A DNA stretch of 64,000 nt, from positions 930,001 through 994,000 of the forward strand of contig CM007992.1 of NCBI GenBank assembly GCA_002189035.1. Reading direction: 5' to 3'. This DNA is from Utricularia gibba (Eukaryota > Streptophyta > Magnoliopsida > Lamiales > Lentibulariaceae). This document shows, piece by piece, positions 25,371 through 44,280 of the stretch (its first letter is position 1; each line of letters opens with the position of its first letter). The position numbers were made by a program, and so were the translations under genes. Below the pieces are notes generated by a model. It was not told the origin of the DNA. It ran no database searches and worked only from the letters and a program-made list of their open reading frames with translations.

Positions 25371-26898
25371 GGTAGCGCCTCCCCCTCAGCTGCGCATAGG
25401 GAAAGCCAACCATTCCCATTTATTGAGCATTTTTGTTTTGTTTTTGTTTTTGTTTTTTTTTTTGGGATGAACGAAAATAAAATGGGACTCTCCAACAGCC
25501 ACAGAAATCACCTCATCAACATATTAAAAAAGTGGAGATTTTTATTACAACAATTTAATTTTTATTATATTTGAACGGATATGATTTTTGGATAATTAAA
25601 TATTTATTTGGAACAATTTTTGCAAAATTTTTTGAAGAATATTTTTATATTAAATTTCAAAAAGATGTATAAATTCAATTTATTTTTTTATTATTGAAAA
25701 TTGGATTTTCAAAAAATAGAATGGGAAAATATACGAATATTTGTTTATCCATTGATTGAATTATTTCAATTGTATTAACGCTGTTGTATTGTAGTGGGCC
25801 TGGAATCGTGGCCCACTTGCTGTCGTCTGTTTGTCATTCAGCGTTTATGGACCTACAATTTGGGCTGGGCCATGCCCAAAAATTTCACAGTGGGAGAGAC
25901 ATAGTGTATGATCTGTTGGAATATTTAAGTACTATATTGAGAGAGTAAATTTATTCAAGTAATTATCAAGTCTTGAAGATTAAAACTAATTTCCTAATCT
26001 TATGTAAGATTGGGGAAGTGGTAGACTTGATCTAATTCACTATTTTACCATGCGTTACATTTTATTCTATTGTTCTTATTTTATAAATGATTAAGTAAAT
26101 ATATTTTATATTTTATGTGATTTTTTTGATTTTATGTTTCTTTATTTCCTTTCCAACCAACATGATTCAAAGCAAAGCAAAGAGATGGAATGACACAAAC
26201 ATAAGTCACACAAAAATTGATCATCTGGTTGTGTGATATGTTGAAATTAAAGATTTTATAGATCTTATGAATATATATAAAGTTCAAAATACACAAATAT
26301 GTAAAATATATTATAAAAAATTAGACTCAATTGATTAATAGTAATTTAAAATTTATTTTATACTTAATTAGCTCATTTTCAAATATCGATGTGATATTAT
26401 TTCTTTTAATATTTGATTTCAATTCCAATTGGTCTTTTTTTATCTGTTTAAAATTTATTTTTGTATATAGTCATAGGTAGTATTTAAGTCACAAGTTATC
26501 ATCTAAGTTCAATACATTTATTTATTTTTAATCAGAATTCATATCAATATGAAAACAATCTTATCCATCCAAGTCATGTTGTAAGGTAAAAGTTATGATA
26601 ATATGTTAAAATCAAAGATTCAATACATTACTAATAATATGTTATTTATTTTATATTTGATAATTTGAATTTAAAATATTGAGGCTAGATTATTTGTTGT
26701 AATATGATGGATGCACAAGGAGTTCGAGTTCACTGGGCGTAGTGTGCCCATCCCATCTGCGCGTCTCTCTCTGAGTGTGCGTGTCGGTTTCTTGATGGGC
26801 TTGAGGCACGTTGTGTGTCACAGTCGCAACATCCCATCCCATTCGGAATCTCCTCCTCCTATTCTCTGTTACCATAAATCCTGGGCATTCTCGAACGT

Positions 26899-26924
26899 GG
26901 GATGGGATGGGATGGGATGGGATG
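26899..26924. repeat. GGGAT tandem repeat
   Basis: Five tandem copies of GGGAT, with inverted CCCATCCCAT units upstream at about 26830-26841 and 26749-26758. Confidence 0.7.
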
Positions 26925-28131
26925 ATAACCAATAAAGCCACCCGCTTCTGAGTAAATTCTGATAACATTATATTGAATACATGATACTATATCGAAAAAT
27001 GACAGTGGAATAATCAAGTATATAAAAAATTATAGATTATAATTAATTGGTTGAATTTAATTTTTTCTATTATGATTCATGTTTATTATGTATTTGAATT
27101 TGACGTATGTACTCACCCAATACATAGTATATTGAATTTCTAACACAGTAAACGTGTGGTGTGCTGTATATACAGAGAAAGGAGATGGCGTCACAAGTCA
27201 CGACGCGTGTAGCCAGCCCATTTTTTCCTGTTTGTGCGTTGTGGTTGTGGGGAGGCTGCGGGTATTAACTATTAATGCGAAATAGGCGCTTCCTGAGGTG
27301 GAGGTCCTCCACCCTTTTCGCATTCAATCACGCCTACTACTCATGCAGGCACCTTCACCTCGCCAACCACTCTTCTGACTTTAATTCATTACACCCTCAG
27401 CACACACCATTTCAAACATTCATATTCATATTCAAATTATTCATTTTTATTCATGTGTACGTGACAAGGATAACCATTTTATGAGATAGTTCAAGCCCGG
27501 TGCCCGGAGCTTCCTCTCGTTGCATGTAGTGGGGTTGCTTCATAGTTGCTGTCTAGTTGCTCTCAAAAATTAAGTCATACATGTGTGACTATCAACTAAT
27601 TCAAACTGAATTATTAAATTATCTATAGTTTATTTGATGATACTTGCTATTCAGATAATTATATTCATTTTTAAATCATGTATTTAAATTATTAATTTTT
27701 AAGTAAATACACATTTTATATGTTTGATAAGATAGATTTAATAAACATACAATGTTTTAAATTATACAAATAATAAAAATTTAAACATACTAAAGAAATA
27801 CCGTAGAAAAAAAAGATAAATAATGTGTTTACCAAATATAGATAATTCGTATTTAAAAAGCTAAATAAATATATTAAAAATGCACTATAAACCTGGGTAT
27901 TTTATTAAATTACTCAATGTATCAGTATCTCTCACACATTAAGGTTATTTTTTTCAATATAAGATGGGTATTTTTATCACATATTTAAATTACAGTGGAT
28001 ATTTTCCAAATTAACTTATATAAACCTACATCTAAACACAAGAAGTTGATCCAAACCCACAAGACTTGTAAGAATAAAATGGTGCACATTTGGAGGAAGC
28101 ATCCTTCTTGAAATAAATCATTGCAGTTGAA

Positions 28132-28169
28132 ACACACACACACACACACATTCATTCATTCATTCATTT
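28132..28169. repeat. (AC)n followed by (ATTC)n microsatellite
   Basis: A compound simple repeat of about 9 AC units directly followed by about 5 ATTC-type units. It is a likely length-polymorphic marker. Confidence 0.85.
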
Positions 28170-28290
28170 ACACCCAAAGCAAGCTCTCTGGACAGAATAT
28201 TTGCACAATCAATTATTGGATTCCATCACTACCACCCCATGCCCACCACTTCAGATTCAATGCGCACACTCAAACTCATACCAAAATCAT

Positions 28291-28313
28291 TTTATTATTA
28301 TTATTATTATTAT
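28291..28313. repeat. (TTA)n microsatellite
   Basis: About seven tandem TTA units in non-coding DNA upstream of the SKU5-like gene. Confidence 0.85.
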
Positions 28314-28853
28314 CAAATAAAAATAATTTATAATTCCGTACAAATTTAGATTTACTTCTTATTTTTAAAATAATAGTAATAATAATATAAAAGGTATTAT
28401 TTTATTTTATTTTTAATTATGTGGATATTAATTTGAGGTGAAAAATCAACTTCACCTATTTAATAACAACACGTTGGGCAGGGAGTCGAAGTTAGTCATT
28501 TTATTTGCCATTCAAGAGTGAGGTCCCTATTTTTATTTATATGGATAAAGAAATTTCACCTAACCCCCCTAATTTTATTTATTTCATTTCAGGCCCTTCT
28601 TCTTTCCCCTAATATCATTTTGACCCATTTCTGTGTTTCTTTTTCCTAAAAAAGCTTTAAATAATCATTTTCACTCTAAAATTTGTTTTTCTTTGTAATA
28701 AAGAAAAAGAGGACGCGTGAGAGGGGCAAAGAGGTCATTTCACATATATGGAACATTCACACACAAGTCGACAAACCGGCTCCTTCCCGCAAACGCGCAT
28801 ATTTGGATTCAGCTGCTTCGCTCGCAGCCGTCTCTTCTCTGCTCCGCCTCTCC

Positions 28854-31233
28854 ATGAAGTCTGCGTGCTGTTCTCTGGTTGTGTGTCTGGCGCTGCTGTT
28901 GGCTTGCGCAAACGGCGATAACCCGTATCGATTTTACATTTGGAAGGTCACGTATGGTGATGTTTACCCTCTCGGCGTTCAGCAACAGGTGGGTCACTAA
29001 TCGCGTACTTGGGAATGTAATGGCCCTCCTTTTCCTTACGTTTCGGTGGTGTTGGTGCAGGGGATTCTGATAAACGGGCAGTTTCCTGGGCCGACGATCG
29101 ACTGTGTTACCAATGATAACTTGATTATCAATGTCTACAACTACTTGAATGAGCCTTTTCTCATTTCTTGGTGAGTTTTATCTCTCAAACCATCTTCTTC
29201 GCATTTTGGGTAGTTTATGGAAGATGCGTGTGTGAAATATACAGTTTCACCGAGAGTACAATTACAGTATAGTTACAACGAAGTGAAGGGAGGGGTGAGG
29301 AAAAAATGGGGAAGCAAGTACCAGATTTGTGGATTCGGCTATCGAATGCTCTCCTACTCTGGGAATCTATCTATCTCAGCATTTTGGTTCATGAAAATGG
29401 AATTCACTGCTGTAAACTTGTGGACTTTCTTCTTTGAGGCGCCAATCACTGTTTCGTGTGTTTTGCAGGAATGGTTTGCAGCAAAGAAGGAATTCATGGC
29501 AAGATGGTGTGTTTGGAACCACTTGCCCAATCCCTCCTGGTCAAAACTTCACTTACGCTCTTCAAGCAAAAGATCAGATTGGGACTTACTTCTACTTCCC
29601 CTCACTTTCACTGCATAAGGCTGCCGGAGGATATGGTAGCATCAAAGTCTACAGTAGGCCTCTTATTCCAGTCCCCTTTCCTCCTCCTGCTGGAGATTTC
29701 GTTGTTCTTGCTGGAGATTGGTACAAGAGAGGCCACAGAGTAAGACCACTGTCATCTCTAAGAAAAAGAAAACTTGCTGGTTTTGGATGGACTTTTAGTC
29801 TTTTTTCTTGCAGCAACTGAAGTATATCTTGGATGGTGGCAATGATCTTCCATCGCCTGATGGCCTGATCATCAATGGCCATGGATGGAATGGATATACC
29901 TTCACTGTCGAACAAGGTAGTTAAGACTTCATAACAGCTCTGTCCATTGATACATGTTCTCATTTTCTTCCATCCGAATTCGATTTGCAGGCAAGACATA
30001 CCGGTTCCGGGTTTCGAATGTCGGGATTGCAACTTCTGTTAATTTCAGAATCCAAGGGCATATGATGCAGCTTGTGGAGGTTGAAGGATCTCACACGGTT
30101 CAGAATAGCTACTCCTCCATTGATGTCCATCTTGGCCAGTCCTACTCAGTGTTGGTCACAGCTGATCAGCCACCCAAGGATTACTACGTTGTAGTATCTA
30201 GCCGTTTCACCCCTACTGTACTTACAACGACTGCTGTTCTTCACTACCGGAACTCGTGGACCAAAGTTTCCGGTAACCCTCCGAGTGGCCCGACGACGGA
30301 GATTGACTGGTCCATGGACCAGGCTAGAACATTACGGTAAGAATTGCTGCACATGAAGAGCTAGTCAATTCTTTCTTCTTTTCAACCATGAAAATAACTG
30401 TATGGTGTGGTTGAATCAGTACAAATCTGACGGCAAGCGGGCCAAGACCAAATCCACAAGGCTCTTATCACTATGGAATGATCACACCAGCAAGAACCAT
30501 CATTCTTGCAAACTCTGCTACATACATCGGTGGGAAACGAAGATATGCTGTCAATGGTGTCTCCTACACATCTCCTGACACTCCTTTAAAGTTGGCTGAA
30601 TACTTCAAGATCAATGGCGTTTTCAGCGTTGGAACCATTCTGGATGCTCCCTCATGGGGGAATGCTTTTCTTTCAACGTCTGTGATGCATGCTGATTACC
30701 GTTCATATGTTGAAATTGTGTTCCAGAACTGGGAGGAGTCTGTTGAATCATGGCATATGGATGGCTACTCCTTCTTTGTTGTTGGGTAAGTTCAGTATCC
30801 CAAAACTAAGCATCCAATCAACACATTTCTGTTGCTTATCTTGCTTCCTTGAACTTTTCCAGAATGGAGAAGGGAAAGTGGTCTCAGGCAAGCCGACTGC
30901 AATATAATCTGAGAGACACCGTTGCCCGCTGCACTGTACAGGTACTGCAATTTGCAAGCAACCTTAGCGTTACATGTTCTGAGAGATGATCAACTCTAAA
31001 TAATCCAATGATTTTGCTATCTTAAGGTGTATCCAAGATCATGGACAGCTATTTACGTTGCATTAGACAATGTTGGAATGTGGAACGTCAGATCTGAGAC
31101 CTGGGCTAAGCAATATTTAGGCCAGCAGTTCTACCTGAGAGTATACACACCTTCAACTTCATTCAGAGATGAGCTCCCAATTCCTCGCAATGCACTCCTA
31201 TGTGGCCGAGCTAGAGGGCGTCGGACTAGGTAA
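28854..31233 (+). CDS. SKU5-similar (SKS) multicopper-oxidase-like protein
   Basis: This is a secreted protein with the cupredoxin fold of multicopper oxidases, in the SKU5/ascorbate-oxidase-homolog group of plant walls and pollen. Eight exons: 28854-28988, 29061-29170, 29469-29739, 29814-29916, 29991-30336, 30420-30785, 30863-30941 and 31027-31233; phases agree and the product is 538 residues. The signal peptide starts MKSACCSLVVCLALLLACA. Family blocks include GQFPGPTIDCVTNDNLIINV, WNGLQQRRNSWQDGV, TYFYFPSLSLHKAAGGYGS and DGYSFFVVG. The copper-ligand His motifs of true oxidases are largely missing: the HWHG position reads SWNG, and the C-terminal HCH position reads WNVRSETW. The end, LCGRARGRRTR, has no hydrophobic GPI signal, so it resembles the soluble pollen-type SKS members rather than GPI-anchored SKU5. 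Catalysis is doubtful. Confidence 0.93.
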
Positions 31234-31841
31234 CTGATCTGCAGATGAACTGATGAGAAAACCAAGAAGTGAAAATAACTCATGCAGCTCAACTCAAGCT
31301 GCGTATCATAGTGTCTTGTTCATTCCATGCAATTTTTGGAATTGTGTCTTGACAGTTGCCTTTGCATTTATGTTCTTTTGGAACATCACCAGAATTTTGG
31401 TGAGCAAATTTATGTCTTGATGATGTTCTACTCGTAGCTTTCCCTGATTGCACTTCCTGCTGCTTCTTGCCTACACAACAAAGAGGAAGTCCAAGAAGCA
31501 GCCATCGGACCATACTGGGGTTGTGGGGTGTAAAGAATCGCGATGAACCCCTTGTTTCCAAACGGAAGACGAAGCTCGAGCAACGAAAATGGCGTAATTC
31601 ATATGGAGAAAGGAGAAACACGCCTGAAAGAAGCAGAATCTGAAAGGGGGGCCACGAATTCTAGATCAACGCCTCACTGAAACTCATGAACGAAACATAT
31701 TTCTGGCTCACAACAGTAAAGATCAGGCGCAAACAGTCATCGTCACCATTCATTCGTTCCTTTTTCAGTCACTGCAGATAAATATTTACAATCGGAAAGG
31801 AAGGCTGCATTGCGCTGCAGCCTGCTTACTGCCCACTCAGT
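31234..31841. other. Convergent 3' spacer (SKS/aspartic protease)
   Basis: It holds the 3' UTRs of two convergent genes. A 110-codon minus-strand frame at 31289-31621 has no recognisable content. Confidence 0.5.
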
Positions 31842-37704
<5,863 letters not shown>

Positions 37705-39713
37705 TCAACTGCCCATGAAGCTGCTATCGCTTTTGTTGCTGTTGCTTGTGTTGGTATCCACGTTCGCCGTGTTGCTCGAGTTCGAGTGGTTATGCGTCGT
37801 CACAGGAGCGCTACCGCCTCCGCCGATTATTGACGACACTGCGGCAGCGAGGGCGGCCATGAAGTTGGGATCGGCGGTGATGGCGGCCGTGGTGGCGCTG
37901 AGAGCCTCCGACAATGACGGCTGGCCTTGTTGGTGGATCATTGCTGGGGAGAGTTGCAACCCTGAAAAAGTGGACTGATTGTACACCGCCGGCGAGAAGA
38001 TATGAGGACCTGGCGCGATGGGAACCGGGAAATGCTGTTGCGGCTGCTGCTGCGGTGGTCGGAGTGAGGCGGTGTGTGTCAGGTCGAGGGTTACTGTGGG
38101 GAAGGGCGCGGACGCGGAGATCGTCGCCATGTTTGACGAGCATGGGAGAATTGTCCTCGCAAGAATATTAGGGTTCATCAAGGTGTCCGCGCTCGGCATC
38201 GCGCCGGAGAGGAGCATGCTCGCTGCCGCGGCGGTCGTTGATGCCATGGCCATGGCTGCGGGAGGCAGCGGATGGTTGTGGGTGCCTTCGTAGGTTGTTA
38301 TCAGAACTGATCGATCCTCGGCGCACCTTTGGACCTGGCAAGATAAACACGTTAAGACATAAAAAAAAAAAAAAACTTTTTCGGTTCAAAATTCAAATGA
38401 ATAGTGCATGAATGGGGGTTGTTCAAAATCTCCGCAAATTAAGTAATTTTTAGAACCGGTTAATTAAATGGGTTCATACTTGTTTACGAACGGAGCATCC
38501 AACTGCCATTGTGCAGCGATAATAAGCACGAGGACAAGGATTTCCTTTGGCCATTTTTTGACCATATTTTCTCCATTGGCATCCATCTGATATCTGCGGA
38601 TCATGTTCAAAAAATTCAGTAAGTACAGCAACAAGACATAAAAAGCCTCGTTGTGATGAAAAATTAGGTACCATGGGAGCTTCGGAGCGGGCACGGACGG
38701 AGACACGTGCTTTGCGCATGGCGGCTTCAGCCGGTGAATCAACCGGCTTTGCGGCGGCGGCGGCGGCGGGGGGATTGAGCTTCGGAGCTTTATCCGGAGC
38801 CCATCCTTCGGAATCTGGGCTCTCATCCCGACCCGATCTCTTTTTACTTGAGGAATCCATATCCATTTTTGGCGATTTTGACAAGGTTCGCTCATCTGAT
38901 GAAGAATTGGACTGATCCTCAGAGACTAAGTCAAGGATCCGGCGCGGCAATACTGCCGGTTCTCCGTTTTCAATCCTCTTTTCCGTCGATTTTGCGCCAA
39001 TAATCTGGAAAAACAACAAATACAAAGTCAGCATCCGATGAAATCGCAGATCCAAATCGATCTAATCACTACTCACCTCTAATTCAGAATCATCGTGATT
39101 TTTCCGCGGTAGTTGAATCATAGCGTCAAGTTGCATCCGCAGTGCAGAGTAATCGTTCGTCACCTGATTAAGCGTCACTTTTAGCTTCTGATTCTCCTCG
39201 TTCATCTTCTTCAACTCCATCTGAAGTTGTACCAACTGAACAAGAATCGAAATAATCCAATCACAATCAATCAATCAACAACTAATGAAAATAAATAATC
39301 ACTCACCTCATTCCGAGATCTCTCATCCGAATCCGCATCGCCTGTAGTATTCGCACTCAAAAGCTGTAATCCAGTCTACAAAACCAAAACAATCCCCCAA
39401 TCAATCACCTATAAACCACCGTCTAGTCAATATCTTAAAAACCACTCACGTTAACGCCGACGCCGTCTCTGCGGCTAGAATCCCGAATCTTCTCCTCCTT
39501 CACAACCGGCTTTCGCGACAACTCCGCGAAAAAGTCCACTTCAGAGGGAACGAGATCCTGTCTGCCGGAAGAAGTAACCGGAAACATGATAGCTGAATCG
39601 GAAGGGCGTCTCTCCAAATCGGAATCGTAATCGTATCGCGATCGCGAATTCACAGCCAAAAAGGCAGAGAAGTTATCGGAGGTGACGGCACCACATCCTT
39701 TGCCCATAAACAT
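37705..39713 (-). CDS. WRKY transcription factor, group IIb (WRKY6/31/42-like)
   Basis: This is a nuclear W-box-binding regulator of stress and nutrient responses. Six exons on the minus strand: 39450-39713, 39307-39375, 39077-39235, 38672-39004, 38480-38593 and 37705-38334; phases agree and the product is 522 residues. A leucine-zipper-like coiled coil ([20 protein letters not shown]) precedes a Lys/Arg-rich nuclear signal ([10 protein letters not shown]). The WRKY domain reads [20 protein letters not shown] and has the C-X5-C...HNH zinc ligands. The intron that splits it before VQRC is the V-type position of groups IIa and IIb. The tail has the IIb blocks [15 protein letters not shown] and [16 protein letters not shown]. 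The start at 39713 (MFMGKGCG) is preferred; a longer in-frame extension to 39818 lacks family resemblance. Confidence 0.93.
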
Positions 39714-39947
39714 GTATCGATCGAGGAATCCAATCAACCAGAGACGACGAAATGAAATCAACGAAAAAACGAGTCTGCGTTTTGTTTCTACAGAAGAAAT
39801 GTGTAGAATCGGTGACAAGTCCTGGAGGAGTTGAATATAAAGAAGAAAAGGTGTGGGGTTAAAATAATTCTTTTTTTTTTTTAAAGGAAGCTGCCTGCCT
39901 GAGACTTCGATCTCGTGTAGGACCCGCCAGTGGAACTCTTCCCAAGT

Positions 39948-39953
39948 TTGACC
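39948..39953 (+). promoter_or_regulatory. W-box core upstream of WRKY gene
   Basis: TTGACC lies 235 nt upstream of the WRKY start codon. W-boxes in WRKY promoters commonly mediate auto- or cross-regulation; here this is inference from the motif alone. Confidence 0.35.
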
Positions 39954-40214
39954 CGGAATTTGTTTGTATTTGAGCTTTCTGTTACGATTTCACATCTTCA
40001 ACTAAAAACACTAATACATCATTTATTTTAGATATTTGTTAGTCATTTTATAAGATTTATAATAAAATTAATCATTTTAAATATTAATTTTTTATTTTAA
40101 TATACGAGAAATAAAATAAAGATAATCCAATTTGTAAATGATTCCTACTCTCCACATCCTTCCACCAAGATTTGTGATGAGTTTGAATCGGAATAGGTCA
40201 CAACACTACTTCCA

Positions 40215-40236
40215 TCTCGATCTCGATCTCGATCTC
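40215..40236. repeat. CTCGAT tandem repeat
   Basis: About three and a half copies of TCTCGA in non-coding DNA. Confidence 0.7.
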
Positions 40237-40828
40237 CAGTAGAAAAAATTACATAGCATTCTTATATTAAAATGAAATTATCAAATTAAAATAATAATAA
40301 TTTATAACTTTAATAATATGTATAAATAACAATCTTCTTAAACGGTATCATGTGACATTTACTTCATTTTATCTCTATTATTCAAAATACCAAAATCATT
40401 TTAAATAGACAGAAATACACTCGAAATCATTTGAATGTAATTTTCAGATAAAATTTTTGTTTTTATGGTATTTCTTAGTGGGAGGTATTATAGCATTTAA
40501 TATTATGTTTTTTTGGATATATTATTTAAAAATTATAATTGAATCATCTTGGATCATACGATTATGTTAAAGTCGATAGAATCATTTGTATAAACTGTTT
40601 AGGATGTGTTTGTATCACGATCCATATTCACCTTACATGATATTGTCTGTTTAAAACATCCAATACTCATGATTTTACATTCTTCCCTTCTGTAGAAAAT
40701 GTCTAATGCAAAATTAGTAGGATACTTCTATTTAAGCATCTTCCCTCGTACGTTCGTAATCAATGTGGAATGCGTAACCATTACAAGCCCCTTTGGCCTT
40801 ACAGTTTGACAGAATAATATAATTAATA

Positions 40829-40860
40829 ATGTGTTTGAGTTATTTGAATTTAAATAGAAA
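40829..40860 (+). repeat. Dispersed AT-rich repeat, core copy 3
   Basis: TGTGTTTGAGTTATTTGAAT and the following T-rich bases resemble the core at 51091-51120. A diverged inverted counterpart (GAGTGTTTGATAGATTTG on the minus strand) occurs near 41026-41043, which could be the other end of a short element. Confidence 0.35.
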
Positions 40861-41580
40861 CATATACTATGTGATTAAGATTATAGTTTATTTCACAAAT
40901 ACGTATTTAAAAAATTGTGTAGAAATTTAGTTTTGAAATATCTAGTTCGTAGTGTTTACACTTGTGTATTATTAAATCAGTTTATCAAACATAAATCATT
41001 ATCATGAATATTTAAACAGTTAAGCAAATCTATCAAACACTCCTTTACGGTTATTCTGATCATTTGAAACACGGGTTAGATGATCAAGATCGCATCCTTT
41101 TTCCTTTTGACTTCGCATGTAAGCAAGGTCTCCATTCAAAGCCGCAATCCCAACAGCTTCGGCAAAACGGGCATTGAGGAGGCGGATTGTCGGGTTCGGG
41201 AGCGGAAATGGGTCATAGTTTTGGACAAGAAAATAATAATTTATTAATGAAATATTTTTCCCAACGCCACGTGGGGGCGATGGATATTAGCTTGAAATAT
41301 CGAGCTAAATTGGAAAAAAAAAAAGAAAAAGTCCAGAAACGGGAAATGGGGTTGATCATGTTTTCCAGGTGAGAAAATAGGGGAAAAAAATATAAATAAC
41401 GTGAGCACGTGCGTCACGAGAGTGGACCCCACTGCGTAGACTTTGCAAAGAAAAAGGCACGGAATTTATTCGCCTGGCTTCCAAATCCGGTCAAGACCCC
41501 TTCCGTGTTGTTCAAATTTGGCAATTTGGAATCCTAATTTTCTCCACATGCAATCGAGGCGTTGATAATGACGTATTTAA

Positions 41581-41604
41581 ATATATATATATATATATAT
41601 ATAT
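41581..41604. repeat. (AT)n microsatellite
   Basis: Twelve tandem AT units in non-coding DNA. Confidence 0.9.
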
Positions 41605-42060
41605 CTTGAAATCAAAGTAAAAAATTTAGGTGATTTTTTTATTTAATATAATTAGGAAGACCTGCCTTCAAAAATGAAGTCGTAAAGATAATGATAGTTG
41701 TGAGAATAAAAGTCAAAAGGAAGGGTAGGCGACAACTGCGGCGCGGTCGACGTGATGGAAACCCGAGTCAACTAATTTGACGGTGCGGATTATCCGCAAC
41801 TTTTTTTTCTTTTTTTTTTTTTCCAAACAACCACTACCGTAAATGGATCAGCGTAATTTGAAAGCAACTGAAGCGCATTATATTTTTAAAATATTATAAT
41901 TAAATTCGATATTTTTGGGACATTTTCGAAGGGCACGCTATTATAAATAACCTAAATTATAAATAATTTATTCTAAAAACATGCATTAACAAAATATTAT
42001 TTTAAATATATATATATCAAAACTGTGTCAAAATTTTTTTTAATTATAATCACATAACAC

Positions 42061-42105
42061 ATGCTTATGTAAATACAAATAAACTATCTTATCAAACGCA
42101 CCCTG
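42061..42105 (-). repeat. Dispersed AT-rich repeat, core copy 4
   Basis: The reverse complement reads GTGCGTTTGATAAGATAGTT and continues TATTTGTATTTACATAAG, matching the core at 51102-51120. Confidence 0.4.
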
Positions 42106-44239
42106 AATATTTCTAATAGCATTGGATCACTAATTGAATTATGTGAGTGTCTAGTGAAAATTGATCCGTTTATTAATCATTCTTCTAATCTCTATCATTA
42201 CTACTAATCTTTTTTTTTGTTACTGACCCAACAAAAATCAGTTGATAGTAGCATAGGGAAGATAGTTGGTCATTTACAAAAGTGGCTACGTTCCCATTCT
42301 CTCACACATTTAAGCAAAAATTTTCAATTGAAGTTTGTCATTTTTTTTATACAATTCATCAAGGATGATCAAAATTATAATGAGAAAATTACAAAAATAA
42401 TACTTCAAGTTTCAGTCGGTATAAAAAGTCTAATTCCCAATTTTTAAAATTAAAAAAAACAATTCAAACAATTTTTAAAAACATATAATACACCAAGAAG
42501 ATAGTAGCATGCCATTTATTATATACCCAAGACTGATGGCATTCCTTTCTACCGGAATGAGGTTGGAAGAGGGTCATTTACAAATGTATTCATGTTTCTA
42601 TTTTCTCTCACATAATCAAATAAGATAATTTAAAGTGTTTATTTTTTCTTACATAGTGAAACAGAAATGACCACATTTCTAATAGATCCGGATGTATGAA
42701 TGCACATGCCTTAGTCAAGATTTAGAAATTTGACCACCTTTTTATAAATATTTTGTGGAATATTTTTTTTATTTTAATATATGAAAATAACTCTATTTAT
42801 AGATGACCCAAGAGATACAGACTCTTGTGCGCATGCCCTAACCATGAAGCCACCCGGCGAAAAGAGTAGGAGGTGCCCTAGCTAGCCTACCCTATTTATT
42901 ACACGCTAGCACAGCTCTCCTCCATTTAAAATTATTGTATTCCTATTAAAATATGAATAATTTGACCTCCCTACAGTTGACACCTCTCTCCCAATTTTAA
43001 AAATGACCAAAAAAAAATATCAATATTCAGAATTATCAATTTTTTTTACATATGGTGATAAAGATGGTTAATTTTTAAAATCAATGCACTATTTTTTTAA
43101 TTAAAACAGCTTAAATTTTGATGGTTTTGAACTCAACAAACTTTGACCAAAGTCGTTCAGGGCTTCCACATTTATAAAAAAGTTAATGAATATTAATTTA
43201 ATTTATAATATATTTGAAATATTGGTATTTATATAAAAATTATCATTTAATTAAAATTCAAACTCTATTTAAAACATATGTTTTGCAAAAACAAACATAG
43301 TTGACTCTATTATACAAGTGTTATAAATCACGTGTGCATTAGAAAATATGTGTACCAGAGAAACGCAATTTCAACATCATATGCGTGTTTTAGAGAATAA
43401 ACAAAAATACCAAATGTGATTTTTATTAATATCTTGACCTTTTTAGATTGTTATTATACCTAAAAAACTAGGCTCTCAAGGCCTTGAAGAAAATGCAAGT
43501 GTTTGCTCTCTTTTGTTTTCATAGAAAAATGCATCAAGGCCTCATAGCCTACCACTGCACACAAATGAACATTTACCATATTGCCCCTCAATCATCCATT
43601 GGACTATGGTGTAACTTTTGGATACTATAACAAGGTTGGTGTTTAATAATACTTTGAAAATATTGAAGATAAGATGATGGGGCTGTTGAATAAAGTGGAA
43701 AATAGGGAATGTAAGACCACTGACTTGTGGAAAGGTTTGGTGACAAATGTTGGAAGAAAATGAATGGAATCAAGCATGGTTGAAATTACACACAAGTACC
43801 TTTTCACAAGGATGGATGAGAAAAGTATAAGCATATAGTTGTTGTTATAATATAAAATGACGGATTTGTCCTTGTTTGTTTTCATCATTTTGTTATGGAT
43901 AATAATTCATTGTTGCATGTTCATAAGTCATGCTAAACAAAATTGTAATGAGACAACAAAGTTGTAACTTTGGGTTTATGTTAGTATTGCATTATTTGAG
44001 AATGGATAATGTATGGATATATATGTTGTGATAGTGTATACATCAATCTTTAGATGAAAATTTGCATAATGTTTTGAATATGGGTTCAATCCATTCATTG
44101 ATTTACTCATGATTTTCGGTATTGAAGTTAAATTATTTTAAAAATATTATGAAAATAAAAAATATTAAAATTGAATATTTCTGAATTTAATATATTATTA
44201 TAAAAGTTAATGAATCGTATTTAATATATTATAAGGACC

Positions 44240-44280
44240 CAACTCTGATTGGGCCTGATGAAGAGTCCAGATTAGCCCAT
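44240..44280 (+). promoter_or_regulatory. Site II-like elements upstream of POP4
   Basis: TTGGGCC near 44248 and AGCCCAT near 44275 match the TGGGCY site II motif common in promoters of plant housekeeping and RNA/translation genes. They precede the likely POP4 transcription start. Confidence 0.35.

Larger units (their letters stand above)
25371..28853. other. AT-rich intergenic region with microsatellites
   Basis: The MATE promoter occupies the left part; two palindromic site II-like elements (GTGGGCC/GGCCCAC, TGGGCTGGGCC) lie near 25796-25872. The rest is AT-rich, with a GC-richer island at about 26710-26935 and another at 27170-27370, neither with recognisable coding content. The SKU5-like leader lies at about 28680-28853. 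Confidence 0.5.

Noticed and set aside
28132-28313. Tandem repeats considered as a CRISPR-like array
   Set aside because: The units are 2-4 nt microsatellites without spacers in a plant genome.
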